Positions 46,348 through 54,613 are shown, numbered from the stretch's first letter. The stretch is 64,000 bases of DNA from Arthrobacter sp. NicSoilB4 (GCF_019977335.1 NZ_AP024653.1:992001-1056000), one strand, 5' to 3'. Notes: generated from the sequence alone by a model not told the origin. Numbers and translations are program-made.

Positions 46348-47070
46348 ATGGCTACCCGCCGACCCAAGGTTCCCCGGGCCACGCCTGCGGCCCCGAAGTC
46401 ACCGGACACCGGCGACGGCGGCGACGTCATCCAGGCTGATTTCGGCAGTTCCCGCGGTGCCCAGCAGGACCAAGCCGGCAAGGCCGCCCCGGACGCCCGG
46501 ACGCCCGGCCAGCAAGCCGGCAACGCCAGTCCGGCGGCCGCCCAGTCCGCTGCAGCTCCGGCGGGCTCTGCGTCAGCAGCAGGCCAGAAAAAAGCAGCGC
46601 CGAACCGGGCCAAAAACGGCACGGCCCCAACGTCCGCCCCAACGTCCGGGGACAGCGCCGCACCGGCAGAAGAGCACCCGGTCCCCGCCAAGGCCTTCTC
46701 GGGCCGGATGCTGGCGCTGCTCGTCGTCATGATTGCCATCACCATCATGCTGGCGCCCACAGTCAAGATTTTCTTCGAAAAGCGTGCCGAAATCGCCGCG
46801 CTGCAGGCGGATATCGCCGCCAAACAGTCCCAGCAGGATGATCTCAGGCGCCAGGTCTCACGGTGGCAGGATCCGAACTACGTGAAGCAACAGGCCCGCG
46901 ACCGCATTAACATGGTTATGCCCGGCGAAACGGGCTACTGGGTCTTCGGCAGCGATCTTCCTGCCGGATCGCCCGGTGGCGCGGCCGGTGCAGGATCAGC
47001 ACAAGACCCGGCCAAGCTGCCTTGGGTGGACTCCCTCTGGGACTCCATCCGGCGCTCGGCAACAGACTAA
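46348..47070 (+). CDS. FtsB/DivIC family septum formation initiator
   Basis: A 240-aa cell-division protein. Residues 1-115 are an Ala/Pro/Ser-rich cytoplasmic segment, then one membrane helix (MLALLVVMIAITIMLAPTV), a coiled coil (EKRAEIAALQADIAAKQSQQDDLRRQV) and the short conserved C-terminal segment DPNYVKQQARDRINMVMPGE of FtsB/DivIC proteins. It should recruit the FtsQ/FtsL complex at the septum. The ATG at 46348 has AGGAG 4 nt upstream. It lies in the conserved order after eno and before DUF501. Confidence 0.92.
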   Translation: MATRRPKVPRATPAAPKSPDTGDGGDVIQADFGSSRGAQQDQAGKAAPDARTPGQQAGNASPAAAQSAAAPAGSASAAGQKKAAPNRAKNGTAPTSAPTSGDSAAPAEEHPVPAKAFSGRMLALLVVMIAITIMLAPTVKIFFEKRAEIAALQADIAAKQSQQDDLRRQVSRWQDPNYVKQQARDRINMVMPGETGYWVFGSDLPAGSPGGAAGAGSAQDPAKLPWVDSLWDSIRRSATD

Positions 47071-47135
47071 GAAGCGGTGCCCGCCGCAGGATTGTCCGCC
47101 GGACAGACCAGACAGGGCAGGAAGGTGCCGCCCCC

Positions 47136-47906
47136 GTGGACGAGAACCGAGCGGACGAGACCCTCACGTCAGTGAACGGGAGCGCAGTAACTCCGGGCGC
47201 CCCGGATCCAGCCCGATCCCTGGCGGAATCCCGACGGCCCTCGCCCCGCGACCTCGATGTCCTGAGCCGGCAGCTGGGGCGCCCGGTGCGCGACGTCGTC
47301 GAAATCCCGGCCCGCTGCGTCTGCGGCAACCCCCTGGTGGCGGCCACCTCCCCGCGGCTAAGCAACGGCACACCCTTTCCCACGACGTTCTACCTCACGC
47401 ACCCGGTCATTACCTCGGCTGTGTCGCGGCTGGAGGCAGCGGGGCTGATGAACGAAATGAACGACCGGCTCGGGGCAGACGGGGACCTGGCAGCGGACTA
47501 CCGCGCCGCCCACGAGGCCTACCTGGCGTCCCGCGCCGAGATCGGCGCCCGATCCGGGATCGGGGCCGTGCCCGAAATCGACGGCATCTCCGCCGGCGGA
47601 ATGCCCACGCGCGTCAAATGCCTGCACGTCCTGGTGGGCCATTCACTCGCCGCCGGACCGGGTGTGAATCCGCTCGGCGACGAGGCCATCGCGGCCATCA
47701 GCGAGTGGTGGACCCAGGACCGGTGCTATTGCGACGGCGCCTGGGACACCGGCGGCGAAGCCCCCTCGCAGGACCTCAGCAGGCACGGCCCGCAGGGTCT
47801 TCCGGAGATCGTGGGCCGCCCGGCCCCGGTGCGGAAGCCGCGCACCGAAGGCCATGGCGGCACCGCGGACGCCGGAACCGGCCCTGACGCCGGGGCCCGC
47901 CAGTGA
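47136..47906 (+). CDS. DUF501 domain-containing protein
   Basis: A 256-aa protein of unknown function found in many actinobacteria next to the divIC-like gene. The conserved region runs from about residue 35 (DLDVLSRQLGRPVRDVVEI) to about 215. It includes CVCGNPLVAATSPRL, PFPTTFYLTHPVITSAVSRLE, VKCLHVLVGHSLAAG and the Cys/Trp-rich WWTQDRCYCDGAWD. The conserved Cys, His and Asp residues suggest a metal site, but no activity is known. The GTG at 47136 was chosen (MDENRADETL); the C-terminal 45 residues are variable. It overlaps the Ppx/GppA gene by 4 nt (GTGA). Confidence 0.88.
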   Translation: MDENRADETLTSVNGSAVTPGAPDPARSLAESRRPSPRDLDVLSRQLGRPVRDVVEIPARCVCGNPLVAATSPRLSNGTPFPTTFYLTHPVITSAVSRLEAAGLMNEMNDRLGADGDLAADYRAAHEAYLASRAEIGARSGIGAVPEIDGISAGGMPTRVKCLHVLVGHSLAAGPGVNPLGDEAIAAISEWWTQDRCYCDGAWDTGGEAPSQDLSRHGPQGLPEIVGRPAPVRKPRTEGHGGTADAGTGPDAGARQ

Positions 47907-48850
47907 CGCGCGTGGCCGCCGTCGACTGCGGCACCAACTCGATCCGCCTGCTCATAGCCGATGTGGAACCGGACGGCGCTACGCCCCGGTTGGCCGACGT
48001 CGTGCGTGAAATGCGCGTCGTCCGGCTTGGCCAGGGCGTGGACGCCACCGGCGAACTCGCCCAGGAAGCCCTGGACCGGACCTTCGCGGCCGCCGCGGAC
48101 TACGCCGGACAGATCCGCCAGCACGGGGCCACCGAAGTGCGCTTCGTCGCGACCTCCGCCACCCGGGACGCCCGCAACCGGCAGGTCTTCGTTGACGGCA
48201 TCCGCGAACTCCTCGGCGTCGAACCCGAAGTCATCACCGGGGACGAGGAAGCCGGGCTTTCCTTCGCCGGCGCCAGCAGCGTCCTGCCCTCCCGGGGCGA
48301 GGATCCCGTCCTCGTGGTCGATCTCGGCGGCGGCAGCACAGAGTTCGTGCTGGGCAATGCCGACGGCGTCATTGCCGCCAGGAGCGTCGACATTGGCTGC
48401 GTCCGGATGACCGAGCGCCATCTGCGCAGCGACCCGCCCACGGCGGAGCAGATCGCCGCAGCGGAGGCAGACGTCGACGCCGCCCTCGACGAGGCGGCCC
48501 GGACCGTCCCGCTGGACCGCAGCGCCGCCGTCGTCGGGGTGGCCGGCTCCATCACCACCATTACGGCCCACGCGCTTCGGCTGCCGGAATATTCCGCCGC
48601 GGCCATCCACGGCACTGAACTTTCGCTGGACGATGTGCGCCGGGCCTGCTCCGAGCTGCTCGCGATGTCCCACGCCGAACGTGCCGCGCTGCCGTACATG
48701 CACCCCGGCCGGGTGGACGTGATCGGGGCAGGTGCTCTCGTCTGGCGGCGCGTCCTGGAACGGCTGGCCGACGTCACGGACCGCAGGGTCGTCACGGCGG
48801 TCACCAGCGAACACGATATTCTTGACGGAATTGCCCTGAGTATCAGCTAG
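47903..48850 (+). CDS. Ppx/GppA family phosphatase (exopolyphosphatase-like)
   Basis: A 315-aa member of the ASKHA-fold Ppx/GppA family, hydrolysing polyphosphate and/or pppGpp. It is the short form without the C-terminal HD domain. Motifs: VAAVDCGTNSIRLLIAD at the start, the phosphate-2 loop region FVATSATRDARNRQVF, VLVVDLGGGSTEFVLGN (phosphate 2) and VGVAGSITTITAHAL (adenosine-like loop). The GTG overlaps the DUF501 stop (GTGA). In actinobacteria two such paralogues often divide polyphosphate and pppGpp hydrolysis; which one this is cannot be seen. Confidence 0.92.
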   Translation: MTRVAAVDCGTNSIRLLIADVEPDGATPRLADVVREMRVVRLGQGVDATGELAQEALDRTFAAAADYAGQIRQHGATEVRFVATSATRDARNRQVFVDGIRELLGVEPEVITGDEEAGLSFAGASSVLPSRGEDPVLVVDLGGGSTEFVLGNADGVIAARSVDIGCVRMTERHLRSDPPTAEQIAAAEADVDAALDEAARTVPLDRSAAVVGVAGSITTITAHALRLPEYSAAAIHGTELSLDDVRRACSELLAMSHAERAALPYMHPGRVDVIGAGALVWRRVLERLADVTDRRVVTAVTSEHDILDGIALSIS

Positions 48851-49012
48851 GCCGCAGGGCAGCAGATGGGCGGCCGGGCTGCGTGTCCGGCGGACGGCCA
48901 GCAGGCACCCGTTCCCCTCACCCGCCCGGATCCCCCCGCGTTCCCAGCGCCACCGTCACCGCAGCGCCACTTTAATCGCAGCGCCACCAGCTGTCAGGCC
49001 GATAGGACCCGA

Positions 49013-50401
49013 ATGACCAGAGCAACAGACCGGCGCCGCCGGACCGCCTCCGCGTTGATGGCCTTGGCCCTTGCGGGCGGCACGCTGACGGCCGCTTTGA
49101 CCGCGGCACCCGCGGCGCACGCCGACGACTGGCGCGACAAGGAATACTGGCTTGCCGAGTCCGGCATCACCAAGGCCTGGGAAGTCTCCAAGGGCGCCAA
49201 CGTCAAGGTCGCTGTGATCGACAGCGGCGTGGACGGCAAGCACCCTGACCTGGCCGGCGTGCTGGCCGGCGGTGTCGACGTCTCCGGCGCCGGAAGCGCT
49301 GACGGGCAGAAGAGCATCGGGGCAAAGCCCGAACACGGAACCCTCGTCGCCACCATGCTGGCAGGCCGCGGGCACCAGCCAGAGGGGTCGACCGCAAAGC
49401 CCAGCCCCAGTGCCGGCCCAACCGTCGGGCCGGACGGAATTGTCGGCGTCGCCCCCGAGGCGCAGCTGCTGTCCGTCTCCACCTGGCTCGGGTCACCGAA
49501 CCCCGGCGGCAAAAGCGACCAGGACCAGATACCCCAGGCCGTCCGCTGGGCGGTCGACAACGGCGCCCGCGTCATCAACATCTCGCTCGGCAGCACCTCA
49601 CCGGAATGGCCGCAGAGCTGGGACGCGGCGTTCCTGTACGCCGAGCAGAACGACGTTGTGATCGTCGCCGCCGCGGGCAACCGCGGGGGAGGCAACGTCC
49701 AGGTCGGGGCGCCGGCCACCATTCCCGGCGTGCTGACCGTCGCCGGGCTGGATCGCAAGGGAACCGCCAGTATCGATTCCTCATCCCAGGGCATCAGCAT
49801 CGGCGTCGCGGCCCCGGCCGAAAACCTGATCGGTGGCATGCCCGGAGGCGGCTACGCGGAATGGGCCGGCACCTCGGGCGCCACCCCCATCGTCGCTGGC
49901 GTTGCCGCCCTGATCCGCTCCAAATGGCCCGAAATGACGGCCAGCCAGGTCATCAACAGAATCGTCAGCACCGCGAAGGACGCCGGCGCTCCGGGGAAGG
50001 ACCCGTTGTACGGTTTCGGGATCCTCAACGCCGAGGCGGCGCTCAAGGCCGACGTCCCCGAAACCCGGATCAATCCGCTGGGGTCGATTTCGGACTGGAT
50101 TCGGGTACACCGGCGGGGCAACCTTGCCACGGCACCGGCCGCCTCCGCCGCGGCCCCCTCCAGCGCGGCGCCCACCCTGCCGGAGGCCACCGTCCCGGTC
50201 GCGGAACCCCCGTCCGGGCTGGACAGCGCCGTTCCGGCCATGGTGGTGCTCGGCTTCGGCGGACTGTTCCTGTGCATCGTGGGAGCCGCCGTCTTCCAGC
50301 TCCGCCGGGCGGTACGGACGGACGCCAAGGGAGGCCCCGATGGTCCCGAAAACCCGGAGACCGGAGTGACGGATTCCGTGGATTCCACCGGGAAACCGTA
50401 G
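49013..50401 (+). CDS. Secreted, membrane-anchored subtilisin-like protease (mycosin type)
   Basis: S8 family serine protease (462 aa). Residues 1-38 are a signal peptide. The catalytic triad is Asp70 in VAVIDSGVDGKHPDL, His108 in EHGTLVATM and Ser288 in GTSGATPIVAG, with oxyanion Asn223 in AAAGNRGG. A C-terminal Ala/Pro-rich stalk precedes one membrane helix (MVVLGFGGLFLCIVGAAVF) and a short cytoplasmic tail, as in mycosins (MycP). Mycosins belong to type VII secretion loci, but no ESX gene lies nearby, so this may be a stand-alone protease. The ATG at 49013 was chosen because it starts the signal peptide. Confidence 0.9.
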   Translation: MTRATDRRRRTASALMALALAGGTLTAALTAAPAAHADDWRDKEYWLAESGITKAWEVSKGANVKVAVIDSGVDGKHPDLAGVLAGGVDVSGAGSADGQKSIGAKPEHGTLVATMLAGRGHQPEGSTAKPSPSAGPTVGPDGIVGVAPEAQLLSVSTWLGSPNPGGKSDQDQIPQAVRWAVDNGARVINISLGSTSPEWPQSWDAAFLYAEQNDVVIVAAAGNRGGGNVQVGAPATIPGVLTVAGLDRKGTASIDSSSQGISIGVAAPAENLIGGMPGGGYAEWAGTSGATPIVAGVAALIRSKWPEMTASQVINRIVSTAKDAGAPGKDPLYGFGILNAEAALKADVPETRINPLGSISDWIRVHRRGNLATAPAASAAAPSSAAPTLPEATVPVAEPPSGLDSAVPAMVVLGFGGLFLCIVGAAVFQLRRAVRTDAKGGPDGPENPETGVTDSVDSTGKP

Positions 50402-50403
50402 TT

Positions 50404-50433
50404 AGTGAAGTTTTTCACAAAGTGCGGTATTCT
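50404..50433 (+). promoter_or_regulatory. Candidate Rex operator and leaderless promoter of ndh
   Basis: AGTGAA-GTTT-TTCACA (50404-50419) matches the actinobacterial Rex pattern TGTGAA-N4-TTCACA at all positions except the first. It covers the likely -35 region; TATTCT (50428-50433) is the -10, 6 nt before the ndh ATG. Rex senses NADH/NAD+ and is known to control ndh in Streptomyces. Binding here is inferred. Confidence 0.55.
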
Positions 50434-50439
50434 TGGGTA

Positions 50440-51915
50440 ATGGCATCCTCCCCTCAGCTCCAGGACCGTCCCAGGGTACTCGTCGTCGGCGGCGGGTACG
50501 TCGGCCTGTACGTAGCCCTCAAACTGCAGAAGAAGATCGCGAATGCCGGTGGCATCGTCACCCTCGTTGATCCCCTGCCCTACATGACTTACCAGCCCTT
50601 CCTCCCCGAAGTTGCCGGCGGCAACATCGAGGCACGCCACGCCGTCGTCTCGCACCGCAAGCACCTCAAGCAGACCGAGCTCATCCAGGGCCGCGTCACG
50701 TCGATCGACCACGCCAACCGCACCGCCGTGGTTGCCCCGGCCGACGGCGGCGCGACCTTCGAGGTTCCCTACTTCGACGTCGTGGTGGCCGCAGGCGCGA
50801 TCACCCGCACGTTCCCGATCAAGGGACTCGCGGAGAAGGGCATCGGCCTGAAGACCATCGAGGAAGCCGTTGCCCTGCGCAATGGTGTGCTTGAGCGGAT
50901 CGAAGCCGGCTCGCTGATGACCGACCCGGTGGAGCGTGCACGCGCACTGACCTTCGTCGTGGTCGGCGGCGGCTTCGCCGGCATCGAATGCATCACCGAG
51001 ATGGAAGACCTGGCCCGCGCCGCGGTCAAGAACAACCCGCGCATCAAGCAGGAGGAAGTCCGCTTCGTCCTGGTTGAGGCCATGGGACGCATCATGCCCG
51101 AGGTCACGGCCAGCCAGGCCGAATGGGTCGTGGAGCACCTCCGCAGCCGCGGCATCGAGGTCCTGCTCAACACCTCCCTGGACAACGCCGAGGGCTCCCT
51201 GAAGCTCATCAACCTCCCGGACAAGACGCCGGCGCAGGAATTCGAGTCGGACACCCTGGTCTGGACTGCCGGTGTGCAGGCCAACCCGATGATCCGCTCC
51301 ACCGACTTCCCGCTGGAGCCCCGCGGCCGCGTCCGCGTCCTCCCGGACCTGCGCATTGCAGGCGACGAAGGCATCATCGACAACGCCTGGGCAGCCGGCG
51401 ACATTGCGGCCGTGCCGGACCTCACGGGCAGCGGTCTGCCGGACGGCACCTGCGTCCCGAACGCCCAGCACGCGCTGCGCCAGGCCAAGCGCCTCGCCAA
51501 GAACCTGTGGGCCTCCCGCTGGGACAAGCAGCTCAAGGACTACAAGCACAAGAACCTGGGCGCTGTCGCCGGCTTCGGCGAATGGAAGGGTGTGGCCAAC
51601 CTCAACATCGTCGGCCGCATCGGCCTCAAGGGCCCCCTCGCCTGGCTGGCACACCGCGGCTACCACGGCCTGGCCATGCCGACTGTGGAGCGCAAGCTCC
51701 GCGTGATCTTCGGCTGGATCCTGGCGTTCTTCGTGGGCCGCGACACCACCCAGCTGATCGACCTGGACAACCCGCGCGGCGCTTTTGTGGCCGCGGCGAC
51801 GCCGGCCCCCAAGCCGGCTGAGGCTCCGGCTCCGGCTGCGCCTTCCGCTGAGAAGCCGGCGGCGGACGCCGGCAAGCCTGCCAACAAGGAAGCGGTTTCG
51901 GCCGACTCCAAGTAG
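50440..51915 (+). CDS. ndh: NDH-2 type NADH dehydrogenase (FAD oxidoreductase)
   Basis: Non-proton-pumping NADH:quinone oxidoreductase-like flavoprotein (491 aa), attached to the inner side of the membrane. It has the two Rossmann loops RVLVVGGGYVGLYVALKL (FAD, about residues 12-29) and FVVVGGGFAGIECITEME (NADH, about 171-188), WTAGVQANP and IDNAWAAGDIAAVPD with the second flavin-binding part. A hydrophobic C-terminal region (LRVIFGWILAFFVGRD) is the membrane-attachment helix; the last 50 residues are a Pro/Ala-rich tail. The ATG at 50440 has a -10 box 6 nt upstream and a candidate Rex site. A terminator follows. Confidence 0.92.
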   Translation: MASSPQLQDRPRVLVVGGGYVGLYVALKLQKKIANAGGIVTLVDPLPYMTYQPFLPEVAGGNIEARHAVVSHRKHLKQTELIQGRVTSIDHANRTAVVAPADGGATFEVPYFDVVVAAGAITRTFPIKGLAEKGIGLKTIEEAVALRNGVLERIEAGSLMTDPVERARALTFVVVGGGFAGIECITEMEDLARAAVKNNPRIKQEEVRFVLVEAMGRIMPEVTASQAEWVVEHLRSRGIEVLLNTSLDNAEGSLKLINLPDKTPAQEFESDTLVWTAGVQANPMIRSTDFPLEPRGRVRVLPDLRIAGDEGIIDNAWAAGDIAAVPDLTGSGLPDGTCVPNAQHALRQAKRLAKNLWASRWDKQLKDYKHKNLGAVAGFGEWKGVANLNIVGRIGLKGPLAWLAHRGYHGLAMPTVERKLRVIFGWILAFFVGRDTTQLIDLDNPRGAFVAAATPAPKPAEAPAPAAPSAEKPAADAGKPANKEAVSADSK

Positions 51916-51930
51916 CCTGCAGCAGCCTTC

Positions 51931-51968
51931 GACGGCGGCCGTTCCCTTGCGGGGGAGCGGCCGCCGTC
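51931..51968 (+). terminator. Terminator of ndh
   Basis: GACGGCGGCCG (51931-51941) pairs with CGGCCGCCGTC (51958-51968), with TTCCC/GGGGA pairing inside. It is 15 nt after the stop. No U-run follows. Confidence 0.7.
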
Positions 51969-52014
51969 GCCGTTAAGCCGTCATCGGCCGCCTGGGACCC
52001 GGCCTCGCCGAGCC

Positions 52015-52020
52015 TAGACT
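52015..52020 (+). promoter_or_regulatory. -10 box for a leaderless ACT-GNAT transcript
   Basis: TAGACT is followed by six bases and the ATG at 52027. No ribosome-binding site precedes the ATG. Confidence 0.45.
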
Positions 52021-52026
52021 TGCTCC

Positions 52027-52974
52027 ATGACCGCTGAAAAGGACCTCCACACCCTGCTGGCAACCATGCACCCGGAACTCCGCGAGGGTGAGTTCGTCTA
52101 CGTCCTCTGGCCGCACGGCAGGCCGCTGGCCGGTGCTGTTGCTGCCGCCGTAAGGGAGGCGGAAGGCCTGACGGTCGTGCTGCCGCGGGCCGAAGCCGAC
52201 AGCCTCGGACTGCCCTACGACTTCGTCGGAGCCTGGATCACCCTCCAGGTGCACTCCTCGCTCGAAGCCATCGGCCTGACGGCAGCCGTCAGCGCCGCGC
52301 TGACCGAGGCCAAGATCAGCTGCAACGTCCTGGCCGGCTTCCACCACGACCACATCCTCGTCCCGGTGGCCGACGCCGACCGGGCTCTCGAGGTGCTGCA
52401 CGAACTGGTCGCAGCCAGCGGCGAACAAAAGCCGGCGCCCGAACTGGTGCTGCGCGGCGAGGAGCCCGCGGACCGGCCCGCCATCCTCGCGCTCACAGCA
52501 GCGGCCTTTGCCGTCTCCCCGGTGACCGGGCTGCCGGTCGAGGGGGAACCCGAAGAGGTGGAACTCCTGCGTGCGCTTTTCGACTGTGAGGAATACCTGC
52601 CGGACTTCAGCATCGTGGCCGTGCAGGGCGGCGAGGTCGTCGGGCATGTGATCAGCACCCGTGGCTGGGCTGGGGAACTGCCGCTCCTGGGCCTGGGCCC
52701 GATCGGCGTCGTGCCTCGCCTGCAGCGCCATGGCATCGGCAGTGCCCTCATGAAGGAAACGATTGCCCGGGCCAACACCGCGGGGGAGCGCGGCATAGCG
52801 CTGCTGGGCGACCCGGAGTACTACTCGCGCTTCGGCTTCGTGACGTCGACCTCCCTCGGCGTGGAGGCCCCCGATCCGGCCTGGGGTGCGCACTTCCAGC
52901 TGCTGCCGCTGGCCGTCTGGCCCGGCGGCGTGAGCGGAACATTCCGCTATGCCGGGCCGTTCGGCATCGCCTAG
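52027..52974 (+). CDS. ACT-like domain fused to a GNAT N-acetyltransferase
   Basis: A two-domain protein (315 aa). Residues 1-130 form an ACT-like fold of the DUF2241/CASTOR-like type: EGEFVYVLWPHGRPLAG, VVLPRAEADSLGLPYDF, WITLQVHSSLEAIGLTAAVSAAL (in parts) and VLAGFHHDHILVPVADADRAL. Residues about 140-315 are a GNAT acetyltransferase with the acetyl-CoA loop RLQRHGIGSALMKE and GERGIALLGDPEYYSRFGF, typical of the YhbS-like branch. ACT domains often bind amino acids, so the protein may sense an amino acid and acetylate it or another target. The ATG at 52027 fits a leaderless transcript. It ends 32 nt before the tRNA gene. The domain pair is uncommon but not unique. Confidence 0.82.
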   Translation: MTAEKDLHTLLATMHPELREGEFVYVLWPHGRPLAGAVAAAVREAEGLTVVLPRAEADSLGLPYDFVGAWITLQVHSSLEAIGLTAAVSAALTEAKISCNVLAGFHHDHILVPVADADRALEVLHELVAASGEQKPAPELVLRGEEPADRPAILALTAAAFAVSPVTGLPVEGEPEEVELLRALFDCEEYLPDFSIVAVQGGEVVGHVISTRGWAGELPLLGLGPIGVVPRLQRHGIGSALMKETIARANTAGERGIALLGDPEYYSRFGFVTSTSLGVEAPDPAWGAHFQLLPLAVWPGGVSGTFRYAGPFGIA

Positions 52975-53006
52975 CCGGCGGCCCGACGGGATACCATTGA
53001 CCGGGC

Positions 53007-53080
53007 GCCCCAGTAGCCCAATTGGCAGAGGCAGCGGACTTAAAATCCGCGTGTTGTGGGTTCGAGTCCCACCTGGGGCA
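53007..53080 (+). tRNA. Short tRNA with anticodon TAA (Leu codon UUA)
   Basis: A complete cloverleaf folds by eye. Acceptor GCCCCAG/CTGGGGC (53007-53013 with 53073-53079), D-stem GCC/GGC, anticodon stem GCGGA/TCCGC (53034-53038 with 53046-53050) with loop CTTAAAA, T-stem GTGGG/CCCAC with loop TTCGAGT. The anticodon is TAA (53041-53043), reading UUA. The variable region is only 5 nt (GTGTT), so this is a class I tRNA of 74 nt. True tRNA-Leu is class II with a long variable arm. The body resembles lysine or methionine tRNAs. The discriminator is A and CCA is not encoded. It stands alone between the acetyltransferase and the branched-chain amino acid gene. Confidence 0.85.
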
Positions 53081-53140
53081 CACTTTCCGGGCCTCGGCCC
53101 GGCCGCCAGATTTCCTCTATGCAACGAGTGTTATAAGGAT

Positions 53141-53207
53141 GTGACCCTAGTCACTTTGGTTCCGCCCGGAATTGCACTAGCTTGAAGTTAAATCAGGAAC
53201 ACCTGAT
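53141..53207 (+). promoter_or_regulatory. Two palindromes in the branched-chain amino acid promoter region
   Basis: GTGAC-CCTA-GTCAC (53141-53154) and ATCAGG-AACA-CCTGAT (53192-53207) are perfect 5-4-5 and 6-4-6 inverted repeats upstream of the binding-protein gene. Between them the sequence is AT-rich for this genome. They are candidate operators; the regulator is unknown. The distance to the ATG (47 nt from the second) leaves room for a leader with the Shine-Dalgarno GAGGAG. Confidence 0.45.
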
Positions 53208-53254
53208 CTTTCGCATCAAAGGCCGTTCGCACCTTTAGATCGAGGAGATTGTAA

Positions 53255-54613
53255 ATGACTTCACTCCCCCAGGTGGCGCCGCGCATCGCTAAGCTCACCG
53301 CGCTTAGCATCGGCGTCGCCCTTCTGGCTACGGCCTGTGGTGGCACGTCCACCCCGTCGTCGACCGGAACCGGAACCTCTACCGCCAACGCCGCGGGCAT
53401 CGCCTGCCCGGCACCCAGCGCAGGTGCTGGAGCCGGCACGACGGCCGCGACGAACACCGAACCCGTTCCCGCCTCAGCCACCACCACCGACACCGCCCTG
53501 AAGATCGGCTCGCTCCTGCCGACCACCGGGTCGCTGGCCTTCCTCGGCCCGCCCGAAATCGCGGGTGTCAACCTGGGCATCAAAGAAATCAACGATGCCG
53601 GCGGCGTGCTGGGCAAGCCTGTAGAGGTCATCCACCGCGACTCCGGTGACACCAAGACCGATATCGCCACGCAGTCCACCACGGCCCTGCTGGGCCAGGG
53701 CGTGGGTGCCATCGTCGGTGCCGCATCCTCCGGCGTTTCCAAGACCGTGATCAACCAGATCACCGGCGCGGGCGTCATCCAGTTCTCACCGGCCAACACC
53801 TCGCCGGACTTCACCGCCTGGGACGACAAGGGCCTCTACTGGCGCACCGCCCCCTCGGACGTGCTTCAGGGCAAGGTCCTCGGCAACTACATGGCCACCT
53901 GTGGCGCCCAGACCGTTGGCATGATCGTACTGAACGACGCTTACGGAACCGGCCTTGCAAAGAACGTGAAGTCGGCATTTGAGGCAGCAGGCGGCAAGGT
54001 CGTTGCAGAGGAACTCTTCAACGAGGGCGATTCCCAGTTCAGCAGCCAGGTTGACAAGGTCATCGCCGCGAAGCCGGATGCCATCGCCCTGATCACCTTC
54101 GACCAGGCCAAGAGCATCGTTCCGCTGATGACGGGCAAGGGTATCAAGCCCACCCAGCTCTTCCTCGTTGACGGCAACATGTCCGACTACAGCAAGGACT
54201 TCCAGGCAGGCACCCTGAAGGGCGCCCAGGGCACCATCCCGGGCACCTTCGCCAAGGATGACTTCAAGAAGAAGCTCCTCGCCATCGATCCCGCACTGAA
54301 GGACTACAGCTACGCAGGCGAGTCCTACGACGCCGTGAACCTGATCGCACTGGCCTCCGAGGCCGCCAAGAGCACCAAGGGCACGGATATCGCCAAGCAG
54401 CTCAAGGCCGTCTCCGAATCCGGCGAAAAGTGCAGCGATTTCCCGTCCTGCGTCACCCTGCTCCGCAATGGCAAGGACATCGACTACGACGGCCAGTCCG
54501 GCCCCGTAACGTTCTCCGACGCCGGTGACCCGACGGAAGCCTACATCGGCATCTACGAGTTCCAGGATGACAACACCTACAAGGCATCCAAGGAAGAGTT
54601 CGGCAAGCTCTAA
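53255..54613 (+). CDS. Branched-chain amino acid ABC transporter substrate-binding lipoprotein
   Basis: LivJ/LivK-type binding protein (452 aa). A lipoprotein signal ends at Cys28 (LLATAC); a Thr/Ala/Pro-rich linker of about 45 residues precedes the type I periplasmic-binding fold, with KIGSLLPTTGSLAFLGPPE at its start, EVIHRDSGDTKTDIATQS and later IVGAASSGVSKTVINQI and YAGESYDAVNLIAL (in parts). It should deliver Leu, Ile, Val or related amino acids to LivHMGF. The ATG at 53255 has GAGGAG upstream. Unlike most such loci it is on the opposite strand, convergent to livHMGF. Confidence 0.93.
   Translation: MTSLPQVAPRIAKLTALSIGVALLATACGGTSTPSSTGTGTSTANAAGIACPAPSAGAGAGTTAATNTEPVPASATTTDTALKIGSLLPTTGSLAFLGPPEIAGVNLGIKEINDAGGVLGKPVEVIHRDSGDTKTDIATQSTTALLGQGVGAIVGAASSGVSKTVINQITGAGVIQFSPANTSPDFTAWDDKGLYWRTAPSDVLQGKVLGNYMATCGAQTVGMIVLNDAYGTGLAKNVKSAFEAAGGKVVAEELFNEGDSQFSSQVDKVIAAKPDAIALITFDQAKSIVPLMTGKGIKPTQLFLVDGNMSDYSKDFQAGTLKGAQGTIPGTFAKDDFKKKLLAIDPALKDYSYAGESYDAVNLIALASEAAKSTKGTDIAKQLKAVSESGEKCSDFPSCVTLLRNGKDIDYDGQSGPVTFSDAGDPTEAYIGIYEFQDDNTYKASKEEFGKL

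Noticed and set aside
49013..50401. Type VII secretion locus around the mycosin-like protease
   Set aside because: No EccC, EccD or WXG100 gene lies nearby; the neighbours are eno-divIC-DUF501-ppx and ndh, so the protease stands alone.
49606..50439. Long in-frame extension upstream of ndh
   Set aside because: It runs through the protease gene in another frame with Arg/Gly/Pro-rich shadow sequence; the ndh similarity begins only at the ATG at 50440.
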